From positions 25,632 to 89,631 of the forward strand of contig JAQCBK010000002.1 of the NCBI GenBank assembly GCA_027621505.1: DNA of 64,000 nt, written 5' to 3'. Source of the stretch: Bacteroidota bacterium. Lineage in GTDB: Bacteria; Bacteroidota; Bacteroidia; Flavobacteriales; Flavobacteriaceae. Below are positions 8,254 to 17,091 of the stretch, in pieces (position 1 is the stretch's first letter; every line of letters starts with the position of its first letter). The translations under genes were made by a program, and so were the position numbers. The notes beneath the pieces are model-generated. The model was given only the letters and a program-made list of their open reading frames with translations, made no database searches and was not told the DNA's origin.

Positions 8254-9699
8254 ATGGCTTATACCGAAGAGGAACTAAAAAAAGAACTGGAAACCAAGGA
8301 GTACGAATACGGCTTTTACACCGATATCGATGCTGAAACTTTTCCTGTGGGCCTAAATGAAGAGGTCGTTCGGCGGATTTCTAAAAAAAAGAATGAACCT
8401 GAATGGATGACCGATTGGCGTTTAAAGGCATTCGAGGCTTGGAAAAACATGGACGAACCTGAATGGGCCAATGTAAAATACAAAAAACCCAACTATCAGG
8501 CCATCTCCTACTACTCGGCTCCTAAGAAAAAAGACCAATACAAAAGCCTGGACGAAGTTGACCCCGAGTTACTCAAGACCTTTGAAAAATTAGGGATTTC
8601 GTTGGACGAACAAAAGAAACTGGCTGGAGTAGCGGTAGACATTGTTATGGATTCCGTTTCCGTAGCGACCACTTTTAAGGAGACCCTTGCCGAAAAGGGA
8701 ATTATTTTCTGTTCCATTTCCGAGGCCATTCAAGAACATCCTGAGCTGGTTCAAAAATACATCGGAACCGTGATTCCGATACAAGACAATTATTTTGCTG
8801 CTCTGAACTCTGCTGTTTTTTCCGATGGGTCTTTTTGTTACATTCCCAAAGGCGTTCGTTGTCCCATGGAATTGTCCACTTATTTCAGAATCAATCAAGC
8901 TGGAACGGGTCAATTTGAGAGAACCCTTGTCATTGCAGATCAATCCAGTTATGTGAGTTATCTTGAAGGGTGTACAGCTCCCTCCAGAGATGAAAACCAA
9001 CTCCATGCTGCAGTAGTTGAACTGATTGCCTTAGACAATGCAGAAATCAAATACTCCACGGTACAGAATTGGTTTCCAGGCGACAAAAACGGTAAAGGAG
9101 GGGTGTATAACTTTGTGACCAAAAGAGGGATTTGCCACAAAAACTCCAAAATATCTTGGACACAAGTTGAAACCGGATCAGCAGTAACCTGGAAATATCC
9201 CTCATGCATTCTTAAAGGCGACAACTCCATTGGGGAGTTTTACTCTATTGCCTTGACCAATAATTTCCAGCAAGCGGATACTGGAACCAAGATGATCCAT
9301 TTGGGTAAAAACACCAAAAGCACCATCATTTCAAAAGGAATATCTGCTGGAAAATCTCAAAACAGCTATCGTGGTCTTGTCCAAGTGCATCCGCGGGCAA
9401 CCAATGCCAGAAACTTTTCACAATGCGACTCTCTTTTGATGGGCAACCAATGTGGGGCACATACATTCCCCTACATTGAGGCAAGAAACAAAACAGCACA
9501 AATCGAACACGAGGCCACCACCAGCAAAATAGGTGAAGACCAAATATTTTACTGCAACCAAAGGGGAATTGACCCCGAGAAAGCCATCGCATTGGTGGTC
9601 AACGGTTTCAGCAAAGAAGTACTGAACAAGCTGCCCATGGAATTTGCTGTGGAAGCTCAAAAATTATTAGAAATTTCCCTTGAGGGATCAGTAGGATAA
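8254..9699 (+). CDS. sufB: Fe-S cluster scaffold protein SufB
   Basis: A 481-residue SufB. N-terminal [20 protein letters not shown] and the helical domain are followed by the right-handed beta-helix core. Motifs include SVFSDGSF-like [27 protein letters not shown] near residue 243, and the C-terminal [16 protein letters not shown]. It forms the SufBC2D scaffold on which nascent clusters are built. Start chosen at ATG 8254 (MAYTEEEL); the longer frame reads through the end of sufA. Located between sufA and sufC, 10 bases from the latter. Confidence 0.97.
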   Translation: MAYTEEELKKELETKEYEYGFYTDIDAETFPVGLNEEVVRRISKKKNEPEWMTDWRLKAFEAWKNMDEPEWANVKYKKPNYQAISYYSAPKKKDQYKSLDEVDPELLKTFEKLGISLDEQKKLAGVAVDIVMDSVSVATTFKETLAEKGIIFCSISEAIQEHPELVQKYIGTVIPIQDNYFAALNSAVFSDGSFCYIPKGVRCPMELSTYFRINQAGTGQFERTLVIADQSSYVSYLEGCTAPSRDENQLHAAVVELIALDNAEIKYSTVQNWFPGDKNGKGGVYNFVTKRGICHKNSKISWTQVETGSAVTWKYPSCILKGDNSIGEFYSIALTNNFQQADTGTKMIHLGKNTKSTIISKGISAGKSQNSYRGLVQVHPRATNARNFSQCDSLLMGNQCGAHTFPYIEARNKTAQIEHEATTSKIGEDQIFYCNQRGIDPEKAIALVVNGFSKEVLNKLPMEFAVEAQKLLEISLEGSVG

Positions 9700-9709
9700 A
9701 ATTATACTT

Positions 9710-10456
9710 ATGCTAACCATAGAAAATCTTCATGCAAAAGTAGAAGGAAAACAAATTCTCAACGGTATAGACTTAGATGTCAAAGCAGGAGAAGTACACG
9801 CCATTATGGGTCCCAACGGATCTGGAAAAAGCACCCTTTCATCTGTTATTGCAGGACATCAAGGCTATGAAGTCAATGAAGGCACCATGCTGTTGGAGGG
9901 AGAAAATATGGCCGATCTATCCCCTGAGGAACGTGCCCATAAAGGCATTTTCCTTTCTTTTCAATATCCCGTGGAGATTCCAGGGGTGAGTGTTACCAAC
10001 TTCATCAAGACTGCCATCAATGCCTCCCGAAAAGCCAAAGGGTTGGAAGATATGGCGGCCAATGAGATGCTCAAAAAAATCAGAGAAAAGTCTTCCTTAT
10101 TGGAGATCGATTCTCGATTCCTTTCCCGTTCATTGAACCAAGGTTTTTCAGGGGGTGAAAAAAAGCGAAACGAAATTTTCCAAATGGCCATGTTGGAACC
10201 CAAGCTTTCCATACTCGATGAAACCGATTCTGGTTTGGACATCGACGCCCTTAAAATTGTAGCCAATGGAGTCAACAAATTGCGATCCAAAGACAACGCC
10301 ACCATTGTGATCACTCATTACCAGCGTTTGTTGGAATACATAGTGCCAGATTTTGTCCATGTATTGTTTGATGGAAAAATCGTGAAATCGGGAACCAAAG
10401 ATTTGGCATTAGAATTAGAAGAAAAAGGATACGATTGGATCAAAGAAATGGCATAA
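9710..10456 (+). CDS. sufC: Fe-S assembly ATPase SufC
   Basis: A 248-residue ABC-type ATPase. Walker A GPNGSGKST lies near residue 35, the SufC-specific signature GFSGGEKKRNEI near residue 145, and Walker B with its neighbouring glutamate LSILDETDSGLDID near residue 166, with an H-loop histidine in VITHYQRLL. It drives conformational change of the SufBD pair during cluster assembly. The gene lies 10 bases after sufB and 5 bases before sufD. Confidence 0.97.
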   Translation: MLTIENLHAKVEGKQILNGIDLDVKAGEVHAIMGPNGSGKSTLSSVIAGHQGYEVNEGTMLLEGENMADLSPEERAHKGIFLSFQYPVEIPGVSVTNFIKTAINASRKAKGLEDMAANEMLKKIREKSSLLEIDSRFLSRSLNQGFSGGEKKRNEIFQMAMLEPKLSILDETDSGLDIDALKIVANGVNKLRSKDNATIVITHYQRLLEYIVPDFVHVLFDGKIVKSGTKDLALELEEKGYDWIKEMA

Positions 10457-10461
10457 GCCCT

Positions 10462-11778
10462 ATGGAGTTTAAGGAAAAATTATTGGCCTCCCATTTGGCT
10501 TTTGAAGAACAGATCGATTTCTCAGATCCCGTCCATCAAACCCGATTGGAATCCCTCAAAACCTTTGAAAAAAAAGGTTTTCCTTCTCGCAAGGATGAGG
10601 CTTGGAAATACACTTCCCTCAATGCCTTGACCCGACAGGACTATGCCCTTTTTCCCAAAACCGAAACCACCATTGAACTGAAGAAAGTAAAGAAGTATTT
10701 TCTTTATGAAATCGATACTTACAAAGTGGTTTTTATCGATGGGGTGTACAGTCCATTCCTTTCCGATACCACCCACGACGGCCTAGACGTATGTTTGATG
10801 TCTGCTGCCTTGTCCAAGGCAAAATACAGGAAACTCATTGACACCTATTTTAATAAGACTACTGACAAAGAAGACAGCCTCACTGCCCTCAATACCTCCT
10901 ATTCCCAAGAAGGAGCTTATGTTTACATCCCCAAAAGCGTAGTCGCCGAAAAACCCATTGAGGTCATTCACTTCTCCACAGGAAAAGAAAAAGCCCTCTG
11001 GCTCCAGCCCCGAAACCTGATCGTGGTGGATCAAAATGCTCAAGTTCAAATCATCGAACGTCACCAGAGCCTTAAGTCTCATGATGTGGTCACCAATGCG
11101 GTAACAGAAATTTATGCCCATCAAGATGCTTTTGTCGATTACTACAAAATTCAAAACGACCTCCCCACCGCATCACTCATCGACAACACCTACATTGCCC
11201 AGGAAAAAAACAGCAGTGTAAGTGTCCATACTTTTTCTTTAGGGGGAAAACTCATCCGAAATAATTTGAATTTCTACCTCAACGGACAACACTGTCATTC
11301 CACCCTTAAGGGAGTGACCCTATTGCAAGATCAACAACACGTTGATCACTACACCTTGGTTGATCATGCTTCACCCAATTGCGAGAGCCATCAAGACTAT
11401 AAAGGAATATTTTCTCAAGGTTCTAGAGGCGTATTCAATGGGAAAATCTACGTGGATCAATTGGCCCAAAAAACCAATGCCTTCCAACAGAATAACAACC
11501 TGCTGTTGGACGACCAAGCCACCGTTAACACCAAACCTCAATTGGAAATTTTTGCCGATGATGTAAAATGCTCCCATGGTTGCACAGTGGGACAATTGGA
11601 TGAAGACGCACTCTTCTATCTTCAATCCAGAGGAATTCCCAAAAAAGAAGCCAAAGCATTGATGACCTACGCCTTTGCCAATAATGTATTGGAAAGCGTG
11701 GAATTACCCATTTTGAAAAAGAGAATCAATAAATTGATTGCTGAAAAACTTGGGGTCAACCTTGGATTTGATTTATAG
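10462..11778 (+). CDS. sufD: Fe-S assembly scaffold protein SufD
   Basis: A 438-residue SufD. The N-terminus has the conserved RKDEAWKYTSLNAL (about residues 42-55), typical of SufD. The middle is a beta-helix, and the C-terminus CSHGCTVGQLDEDALFYLQS contains the conserved SHG..G...... LQSRG motif. It pairs with SufB and SufC2. The start is the ATG at 10462, 5 bases after the sufC stop; the in-frame TTG at 10435 lies inside sufC. The stop is 4 bases before sufS. Confidence 0.96.
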   Translation: MEFKEKLLASHLAFEEQIDFSDPVHQTRLESLKTFEKKGFPSRKDEAWKYTSLNALTRQDYALFPKTETTIELKKVKKYFLYEIDTYKVVFIDGVYSPFLSDTTHDGLDVCLMSAALSKAKYRKLIDTYFNKTTDKEDSLTALNTSYSQEGAYVYIPKSVVAEKPIEVIHFSTGKEKALWLQPRNLIVVDQNAQVQIIERHQSLKSHDVVTNAVTEIYAHQDAFVDYYKIQNDLPTASLIDNTYIAQEKNSSVSVHTFSLGGKLIRNNLNFYLNGQHCHSTLKGVTLLQDQQHVDHYTLVDHASPNCESHQDYKGIFSQGSRGVFNGKIYVDQLAQKTNAFQQNNNLLLDDQATVNTKPQLEIFADDVKCSHGCTVGQLDEDALFYLQSRGIPKKEAKALMTYAFANNVLESVELPILKKRINKLIAEKLGVNLGFDL

Positions 11779-11782
11779 CCCT

Positions 11783-12994
11783 ATGGACGTTCAAAAAATA
11801 CGCAAAGATTTCCCCATCCTCAGTCGGGAAGTAAATGGCCGACCCCTCGTCTATTTTGACAATGCTGCTACCTCTCAAACCCCTTTACAGGTCATTGATG
11901 TAATCACCGATTATTATAAAAACTATAATGCCAACATCCACCGCGGGGTGCATGCACTAAGTCAAGAGGCCACCGACGCCTATGAAGCGGCTCGTCAAAA
12001 AATCCAGAAGCACTTCAATGCTGCACACCCCTTCGAGATTATATTTACTTCGGGTACTACACACTCTATAAATATAGTTAGTAATGGGTATGCCCAGTCT
12101 CTGCAAAAAGGAGACGAGCTCATTGTATCAGCCTTGGAGCACCATTCCAATATCGTCCCTTGGCAAATGCTGTGTGAAAAAACAGGAGCAATCCTCAAAG
12201 TCATTCCGATGAACCAGCAGGGAGTATTGCTCATGGAGGAATACGAAAAACTACTGTCCGACAAAACAAAATTGGTATTTGTCAACCATGTTTCCAACGC
12301 CCTTGGAACGGTCAATCCCATTAAGGCAATCATTGAGAAAGCCCATGCCGTTGGTGCCCAGGTTTTGATTGATGGGGCGCAGGCCTCCCCTCATATTCGA
12401 GCCGATGTCCAAGCATTGGATGTGGACTATTATGTAACCTCTGCACACAAATTGTGTGGCCCTACCGGTATCGGGATGCTCTATGGAAAAGAATCCGCCC
12501 TCAAGCGCTTGCCCCCCTACCAAGGGGGAGGGGAGATGATCGCCGAAGTGACTTTTGAAAAAACTACCTATGCCGACCTGCCCCATAAGTTCGAAGCTGG
12601 GACCCCCAATATTGCCGGGGGGATTGCTTTTGGCGCCGCCCTTGATTATATCAATAATATCGGGATGGATCAAATCGCTGCCTATGAAGAGGAGCTCTTG
12701 CAGTATGGCACCGCTGCTTTAGAAAAAATACCGGGCCTCAAAATCTATGGTACGGCACCCCAAAAAACAGCGGTCATTTCCTTCAATGTAGAAGGCATTC
12801 ACCCCTACGACATTGGGAGCATACTGGATAAATTGGGGATTGCTGTCAGAACAGGACACCACTGCGCCCAACCCATTATGGACTACTATCAAATTCCAGG
12901 AACGGTCAGGGCTTCTTTCTCCTTTTACAATACCTTTGAAGAGATCGACAGCATGATAGTAGCCCTTAAAAAGGCGCTGGAGATGTTACAATAA
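11783..12994 (+). CDS. sufS: Cysteine desulfurase SufS
   Basis: A 403-residue class V PLP enzyme. Visible are YFDNAATSQTP near residue 22, EHHSNIVPWQ near residue 121, the PLP-lysine motif SAHKLCGPTGIG near residue 223, and the catalytic cysteine in the short group II loop RTGHHCAQP near residue 361. It removes sulfur from cysteine to give an enzyme persulfide, which SufE accepts. The start at ATG 11783 is immediately after sufD; an alternative start inside sufD is ignored. Confidence 0.97.
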   Translation: MDVQKIRKDFPILSREVNGRPLVYFDNAATSQTPLQVIDVITDYYKNYNANIHRGVHALSQEATDAYEAARQKIQKHFNAAHPFEIIFTSGTTHSINIVSNGYAQSLQKGDELIVSALEHHSNIVPWQMLCEKTGAILKVIPMNQQGVLLMEEYEKLLSDKTKLVFVNHVSNALGTVNPIKAIIEKAHAVGAQVLIDGAQASPHIRADVQALDVDYYVTSAHKLCGPTGIGMLYGKESALKRLPPYQGGGEMIAEVTFEKTTYADLPHKFEAGTPNIAGGIAFGAALDYINNIGMDQIAAYEEELLQYGTAALEKIPGLKIYGTAPQKTAVISFNVEGIHPYDIGSILDKLGIAVRTGHHCAQPIMDYYQIPGTVRASFSFYNTFEEIDSMIVALKKALEMLQ

Positions 12995-13010
12995 ATCATT
13001 AATTTTGAAT

Positions 13011-13436
13011 ATGGAATCCATCAGTGCAGCCCAAGAAGAAATTGTAGACGAATTTGCCATGTTCGATGATTGGATGCAACGCTACGAATACATGATTGAG
13101 CTGGGGAAATCCCTACCCTTGATTGACCCCCAATACAAAACTGACGACTACATCATCAAGGGTTGTCAGAGTAAAGTTTGGGTACATGCCGACCTGGAAA
13201 AGGACAAACTGGTATTTACTGCCGATAGTGATGCCATCATCACCAAAGGCATTATCGCCATTTTGATTCGGGTGTTTTCCCATCAACACCCCGATGCCAT
13301 TCTGGAAGCAGATACCTCTTTTATCGATCAAATTGGATTAAAAGAACATTTGTCTCCCACACGTGCCAACGGCTTGGTTTCTATGATCAAACAACTGAAA
13401 ATGTACGCCATAGCCTTTAAAACCCAACTCAATTAA
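13011..13436 (+). CDS. sufE: Sulfur acceptor protein SufE
   Basis: A 141-residue SufE. The conserved segment YEYMIELGKSLP is followed by the active-site cysteine in IIKGCQSKVWV near residue 48 and by LIRVFSHQHPDAI. It takes the persulfide from SufS and carries it to SufB. The ATG at 13011 is preferred over an in-frame TTG two codons earlier. It is followed 2 bases later by the DUF59 gene. Confidence 0.95.
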   Translation: MESISAAQEEIVDEFAMFDDWMQRYEYMIELGKSLPLIDPQYKTDDYIIKGCQSKVWVHADLEKDKLVFTADSDAIITKGIIAILIRVFSHQHPDAILEADTSFIDQIGLKEHLSPTRANGLVSMIKQLKMYAIAFKTQLN

Positions 13437-13438
13437 TC

Positions 13439-13765
13439 ATGTCAGAAGAAATCAACAAAACCACTGAACTGGGAGATAAAATTGTCGGGGTACTCAAAAC
13501 CATTTTTGACCCGGAGATTCCCGTGGACATTTACGAACTGGGATTGATCTACGACGTTTTTGTCAACGAAGATGCCGATGTCAAAATACTCATGACCCTC
13601 ACTACCCCCAACTGTCCTGTGGCGGAAACACTCCCGCGTGAGGTCGAAGAAAAAGTCAAGTCCCTCGATGAGGTCAAAGACGCCGAGGTAGAGATTACTT
13701 TTGATCCTCCCTGGTCTCAAGACCTGATGAGTGAAGAGGCCAAACTGGAATTAGGAATGCTTTAA
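13439..13765 (+). CDS. SUF-associated DUF59 (MIP18-like) Fe-S maturation protein
   Basis: A 108-residue DUF59/MIP18 protein. It shows the family motif FDPEIPVDIYELGLIYDV near residue 23 and the invariant cysteine in TLTTPNCPVAETLP near residue 59, then FDPPWSQDLMS. Homologues (SufT, PaaD, CIA2/MIP18) help hand clusters to target proteins. Its place between sufE and the DUF2480 gene is conserved in Bacteroidota suf operons. It resembles SufT, but I leave the symbol empty because the naming of this subgroup varies. Confidence 0.93.
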   Translation: MSEEINKTTELGDKIVGVLKTIFDPEIPVDIYELGLIYDVFVNEDADVKILMTLTTPNCPVAETLPREVEEKVKSLDEVKDAEVEITFDPPWSQDLMSEEAKLELGML

Positions 13766-13766
13766 G

Positions 13767-14276
13767 ATGACTGATCCCATTGTCAATCGAGTGGCCGAAA
13801 GTGCCTTAATTACCTTTGATCTCGAAAAACTTTACCAAATCGGAAACCGTCAAACCATTGACTTATCCCAGTGGTTGGAGCAGGGGCTCCTCCTGAAAGA
13901 AAAAGAATTCAGGGCCCAGCTAAAGGCCCACGATTGGAGTGCCTACCAAGATCAATTCATTGCCCTGCATTGCTCTACTGAGGCCATTTTACCCGCCTGG
14001 GCTCCCCTTTTGGCGATGACCCATCTGCAGCCCTATGCACGAAAAGTAGTTTTGGGGTCTTTAAATGACCTGGAAGTTCAACTCTTTGCAGAGGAAATCC
14101 AACTTCTGGATGTTACCCCCTACAAAGACCAACCGCTGATCATCAAAGGCTGCAGTGACAAAACCGTCCCTCAAGATGCCTATGTGCAATTGATCGCCAA
14201 ATTACAACCGGTGGTCAAAAGTCTTTTTTACGGAGAAGCCTGCTCTTCCGTTCCCCTTTTCAAAAAAAAGAAATAG
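13767..14276 (+). CDS. DUF2480 family protein at the end of the suf operon
   Basis: A 169-residue cytoplasmic protein of the Bacteroidota-specific DUF2480 family. The N-terminal IVNRVAESALITFDLEKLY, the central LKAHDWSAYQDQFIALHCST and the GCSDKTVPQDAYVQL segment are the conserved blocks I recognise. A lysine-rich tail (FKKKK) ends it. Two cysteines (in LHCST and KGCSD) plus one in GEACSS could bind metal or sulfur, but that is inference. The start is one base after the stop of the DUF59 gene. No biochemical role is known to me; the context argues for Fe-S assembly or delivery. Confidence 0.85.
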   Translation: MTDPIVNRVAESALITFDLEKLYQIGNRQTIDLSQWLEQGLLLKEKEFRAQLKAHDWSAYQDQFIALHCSTEAILPAWAPLLAMTHLQPYARKVVLGSLNDLEVQLFAEEIQLLDVTPYKDQPLIIKGCSDKTVPQDAYVQLIAKLQPVVKSLFYGEACSSVPLFKKKK

Positions 14277-14277
14277 T

Positions 14278-14285
14278 TACTTTTG
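14278..14285 (+). promoter_or_regulatory. -7 promoter box (TACTTTTG) before the glycosyltransferase
   Basis: TACTTTTG matches TAnnTTTG exactly, beginning 2 bases after the DUF2480 stop and ending 15 bases before the TTG start at 14301. It suggests that the glycosyltransferase has its own promoter rather than only suf read-through. Confidence 0.4.
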
Positions 14286-14300
14286 GGTAAGCCGTAACTT

Positions 14301-15578
14301 TTGAAAGACAACAAAAAAGTATTGATCTTTACCTATTACTGGCCCCCTTCTGGAGGCTCAGGGGTTCAGCGGTGGACCTTTTTTGCCAAATACCTCAAGG
14401 CCTTGGGTTGGGAACCCATAGTGATCACTGTCGATGAAAAACAAGCGGCCTATCCTGTATTGGACTCCGGTCTTTTGAAAGAAATTCGGAACATTGAGGT
14501 GGTAAGAACCGACACCAAAGAACCTTTAAGAATCTATTCCCGAATCCTTACCGGATCCTCAAAAAAAGGCATCCCCCAGGGATCGGTCCCCAAAAGAGGA
14601 TGGTTCTCCAAAACTGCGGCTTTTATTAGGGGGAACTTTTTTATCCCCGATGCACGGAAAGGGTGGAACCCTTATGCCTTAGCTGTAGCAAAAAAATACA
14701 TTCAACAAGAAGGCATCCAAAAAATAATCACCACAGGCCCGCCCCATTCCACCCATTTGTTGGGGCTTCAACTCAAAACCCAATTTGGCATCCAATGGTG
14801 GGCTGATTTTCGGGATCCCTGGACCGATATTTTTTACAACAAAGACCTTTATCGCTCATCTTGGGCTCAAAAAAAAGATGCCCGTATGGAATGGAAAGTT
14901 CTTCACAACGCCAATGGCATTTTTACTACGGTTGGGGGAAGTTTGGTTCGAAAACTCCAGGCCAAAGCCTCCGATCAAAAATTCCATGTGCTGCCCAATG
15001 GCTTTGATGAGGCGCTCCTGTCTTCCGTTCCCAAAACCAAAAACGACATTTTTCATGTGGTCTATACCGGATTGTTGACCGACAACCAAGATTATCTCTC
15101 CCCAATGGAGTTGCTCAATGGTTTGGCCGATCAACACCCCATTGTACTTTCTTTGGCGGGCAATATCTCCGCTGAAATCATTGATAAAATCAAAAAAGCA
15201 GCCCCCAAAATCCAAATTGACTATAAAGGATACCTCAGTCATGTCGAGGCCATTGCACTGATAAAAAGTGGAGATTTATTACTTAATTTTATCTTCAGGG
15301 GAGCCGACCAAGACATGATTTCTGGTAAACTTTTGGAATACCTTGCTTCAGAGGTGCCGGTACTCTCAGTGGGAGATCCTAATTCGGAAGCTGGAAGATT
15401 GTTGGATCAAGCCTCTTTTGCTCAGATGATCGATGCCCAAAACACCACCGCCCAAAAAAGCTTTATCAAAAAGGCCATTCAACAAAAAGGAAAAGCCATC
15501 AATATACTACCAGACATCCAAAAATGGACTCGGGAAAACATTACTGTATTGCTGAACGATGTTTTGGGGGGCAAATAG
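14301..15578 (+). CDS. Glycosyltransferase, GT4-like
   Basis: A 425-residue GT-B fold glycosyltransferase. The N-terminal domain starts with VLIFTYYWPPSGGSGVQRW, the usual donor-independent loop of GT4-like enzymes. The C-terminal domain carries HVLPNGFDEA near residue 233, HVVYTGLL near residue 252, and the nucleotide-binding region SGKLLEYLASEVPVLSVG near residue 347 with the conserved E. It should transfer a sugar from a nucleotide donor, probably to a surface glycan at the inner membrane face. The start is TTG (14301-14303); no ATG is available before the conserved N-terminus. It follows the suf operon but shares no obvious function with it. Confidence 0.85.
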   Translation: MKDNKKVLIFTYYWPPSGGSGVQRWTFFAKYLKALGWEPIVITVDEKQAAYPVLDSGLLKEIRNIEVVRTDTKEPLRIYSRILTGSSKKGIPQGSVPKRGWFSKTAAFIRGNFFIPDARKGWNPYALAVAKKYIQQEGIQKIITTGPPHSTHLLGLQLKTQFGIQWWADFRDPWTDIFYNKDLYRSSWAQKKDARMEWKVLHNANGIFTTVGGSLVRKLQAKASDQKFHVLPNGFDEALLSSVPKTKNDIFHVVYTGLLTDNQDYLSPMELLNGLADQHPIVLSLAGNISAEIIDKIKKAAPKIQIDYKGYLSHVEAIALIKSGDLLLNFIFRGADQDMISGKLLEYLASEVPVLSVGDPNSEAGRLLDQASFAQMIDAQNTTAQKSFIKKAIQQKGKAINILPDIQKWTRENITVLLNDVLGGK

Positions 15579-15587
15579 CATCAGTTT

Positions 15588-15926
15588 TTAATCGATAAAA
15601 TCTTCCCTCACGGGACTAAAGGCATCGATGAGTTCCCCTTCTTCCAAACATACCGCACCGTGAAGGGTATTGGGTGGAACGTAAAACGCATCCCCTTTTT
15701 CCAATTTTTGGGTCAGGCCGCGAATGGTAATTTCAAACACACCCGATGCAACCAGGGTCGATTGGGAATGCGGATGCTCGTGTTCGGCTCCTATTCCTCC
15801 TTTTTCAAAATGGACTTGAACCAACATCAATTGGCCGTCATAGCCCAAAATTTTTCTTTTGATACCGGGTTCTACTTCTTCCCAATCCGATCGGGAAGTT
15901 TTTAAAAATATTTCGCTTGATTTCAT
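15588..15926 (-). CDS. Small cupin-domain protein
   Basis: A 112-residue single-domain cupin. Metal-binding motif 1 is visible as GAEHEHPHSQSTLVASG near residue 50, with GDAFYVPPNTLHGAVCLE as motif 2 near residue 79. Such small cupins include dioxygenases, isomerases and sugar or metabolite binders; the substrate cannot be told. The start at ATG 15926 (MKSSEIFLKT) is preferred over an in-frame start at 15983, which would lie inside nadD. It is the last gene of the minus-strand run that begins at 20884 and follows nadD by 10 bases. Confidence 0.85.
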   Translation of the reverse strand: MKSSEIFLKTSRSDWEEVEPGIKRKILGYDGQLMLVQVHFEKGGIGAEHEHPHSQSTLVASGVFEITIRGLTQKLEKGDAFYVPPNTLHGAVCLEEGELIDAFSPVREDFID

Positions 15927-15936
15927 TTTTATGGAA

Positions 15937-16515
15937 TTAAAGGTTGAGATTGAATTTTTGAATATAATCTTGAATGGGTGCACTAAGCCAACCGTCTATA
16001 GCTTCATTTTTTTTCATCGCGTCTCGAATTGCAGTTGCTGAAATTTCGATCAGAGGCGCATCAAAAAAATGAATCTTGGGATGATCCAATAGCTTGGAGC
16101 GCTCAGTGGTTTGCGAACGGGGGTAAACAAAAATTTCAAAACCCTCCAAAATTTGTTGGTAAGACCGCCAACGCTCTAAACCTGAAAGATTATCCGCTCC
16201 CAAAAGTAGGGTAAATTGATGGTCGGCGTATTTTTTTTTCAGATAAACAAGGGTATCTATGGTATAATTGGGCTGGGGTAAATTGAACTCATCATCGCAG
16301 GCTTTGAGTTTTGGCTTCCCCTCAATGGCCAGTTGAACCATGGCCAAACGGTGGTGATTGTCCATCAAATCTGTTTGCTGTTTGAATGGACTTTGAGGGC
16401 TGACCACCAGCCAAACTTCTTCCAAGGGAGTGGATTCAGCAAAAAATTCGGCCACCGCCAGATGTCCCCCATGAATGGGGTTAAAAGAACCAAAAAACAG
16501 ACCGATTTTTTTCAT
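15937..16515 (-). CDS. nadD: Nicotinate-nucleotide adenylyltransferase NadD
   Basis: A 192-residue nucleotidyltransferase. The N-terminal motif GLFFGSFNPIHGGHL includes the HxGH nucleotide-binding signature, and the C-terminal EISATAIRDAM is the ISSTxxR motif variant. It adenylates nicotinate mononucleotide to make deamido-NAD in the cytoplasm. It follows gmk by 3 bases, and the yicC-gmk-nadD order is widely conserved in Bacteroidota. Confidence 0.95.
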   Translation of the reverse strand: MKKIGLFFGSFNPIHGGHLAVAEFFAESTPLEEVWLVVSPQSPFKQQTDLMDNHHRLAMVQLAIEGKPKLKACDDEFNLPQPNYTIDTLVYLKKKYADHQFTLLLGADNLSGLERWRSYQQILEGFEIFVYPRSQTTERSKLLDHPKIHFFDAPLIEISATAIRDAMKKNEAIDGWLSAPIQDYIQKFNLNL

Positions 16516-16518
16516 TTC

Positions 16519-17091
16519 CTATGCTGAGTCCACAAATGCTTTGACCCGCTCAAAGAGTTCTTTCTTGGCATTTTCCAAATCATCGTTGACCACAATTACA
16601 TCAAACTTGGAAGCGGATTCCATCTCCATTTGGGCTTTGGCAATTCGCTCCTGAATTAGGGCCTCACTTTCGGTTCCTCGAGCACCGAGTCGTTCCTCCA
16701 AGACCTTCAAACTCGGCACTTGAATAAAAATAGATAAGGTTTGTTCGGGGTATTGGGATTTGATATTCAGACCTCCCACCACATCGATATCAAAAACAAT
16801 ATGTTGTCCGGCAGCCCATTTGTTTTGAAGTTCAGAACGCAGGGTACCATAAAATTTATCGGGATATACCTCTTCATATTCGACAAAGGCTTTTTCCTCA
16901 ATTTTTTTTTTAAAGGCTTCAGGGCTAAGGAAATGATAGTCAATACCCTCCTGTTCCACACCCCTTGGTTGGCGAGAGGTCGCCGATACAGAAAAAGCAA
17001 GGGGAAGATCATTTTCCAGCAATGCTTTGACCAGGGTGGACTTTCCACTTCCCGATGGCGCTGAAATGACAATGAGTTTCCCTTCTTTCAA
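16519..17091 (-). CDS. gmk: Guanylate kinase
   Basis: A 190-residue kinase with P-loop APSGSGKST near residue 10, the GMP-binding segment VSATSRQPRGVEQEGIDYHF, and EYEEVYPDKFYGT. It phosphorylates GMP and dGMP. The start codon is TTG (17091-17089) directly abutting the yicC stop (17094-17092) with no spacer; the family normally begins 'MKkGKLIVISAPSGSGK', so the TTG is the correct start. This tight junction implies translational coupling to yicC. Confidence 0.95.
   Translation of the reverse strand: MKEGKLIVISAPSGSGKSTLVKALLENDLPLAFSVSATSRQPRGVEQEGIDYHFLSPEAFKKKIEEKAFVEYEEVYPDKFYGTLRSELQNKWAAGQHIVFDIDVVGGLNIKSQYPEQTLSIFIQVPSLKVLEERLGARGTESEALIQERIAKAQMEMESASKFDVIVVNDDLENAKKELFERVKAFVDSA

Noticed and set aside
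8511-9660. Several minus-strand ORFs of 70-138 codons opposite sufB
   Set aside because: sufB on the plus strand is certain over its whole length; the antisense frames show no recognisable motif.
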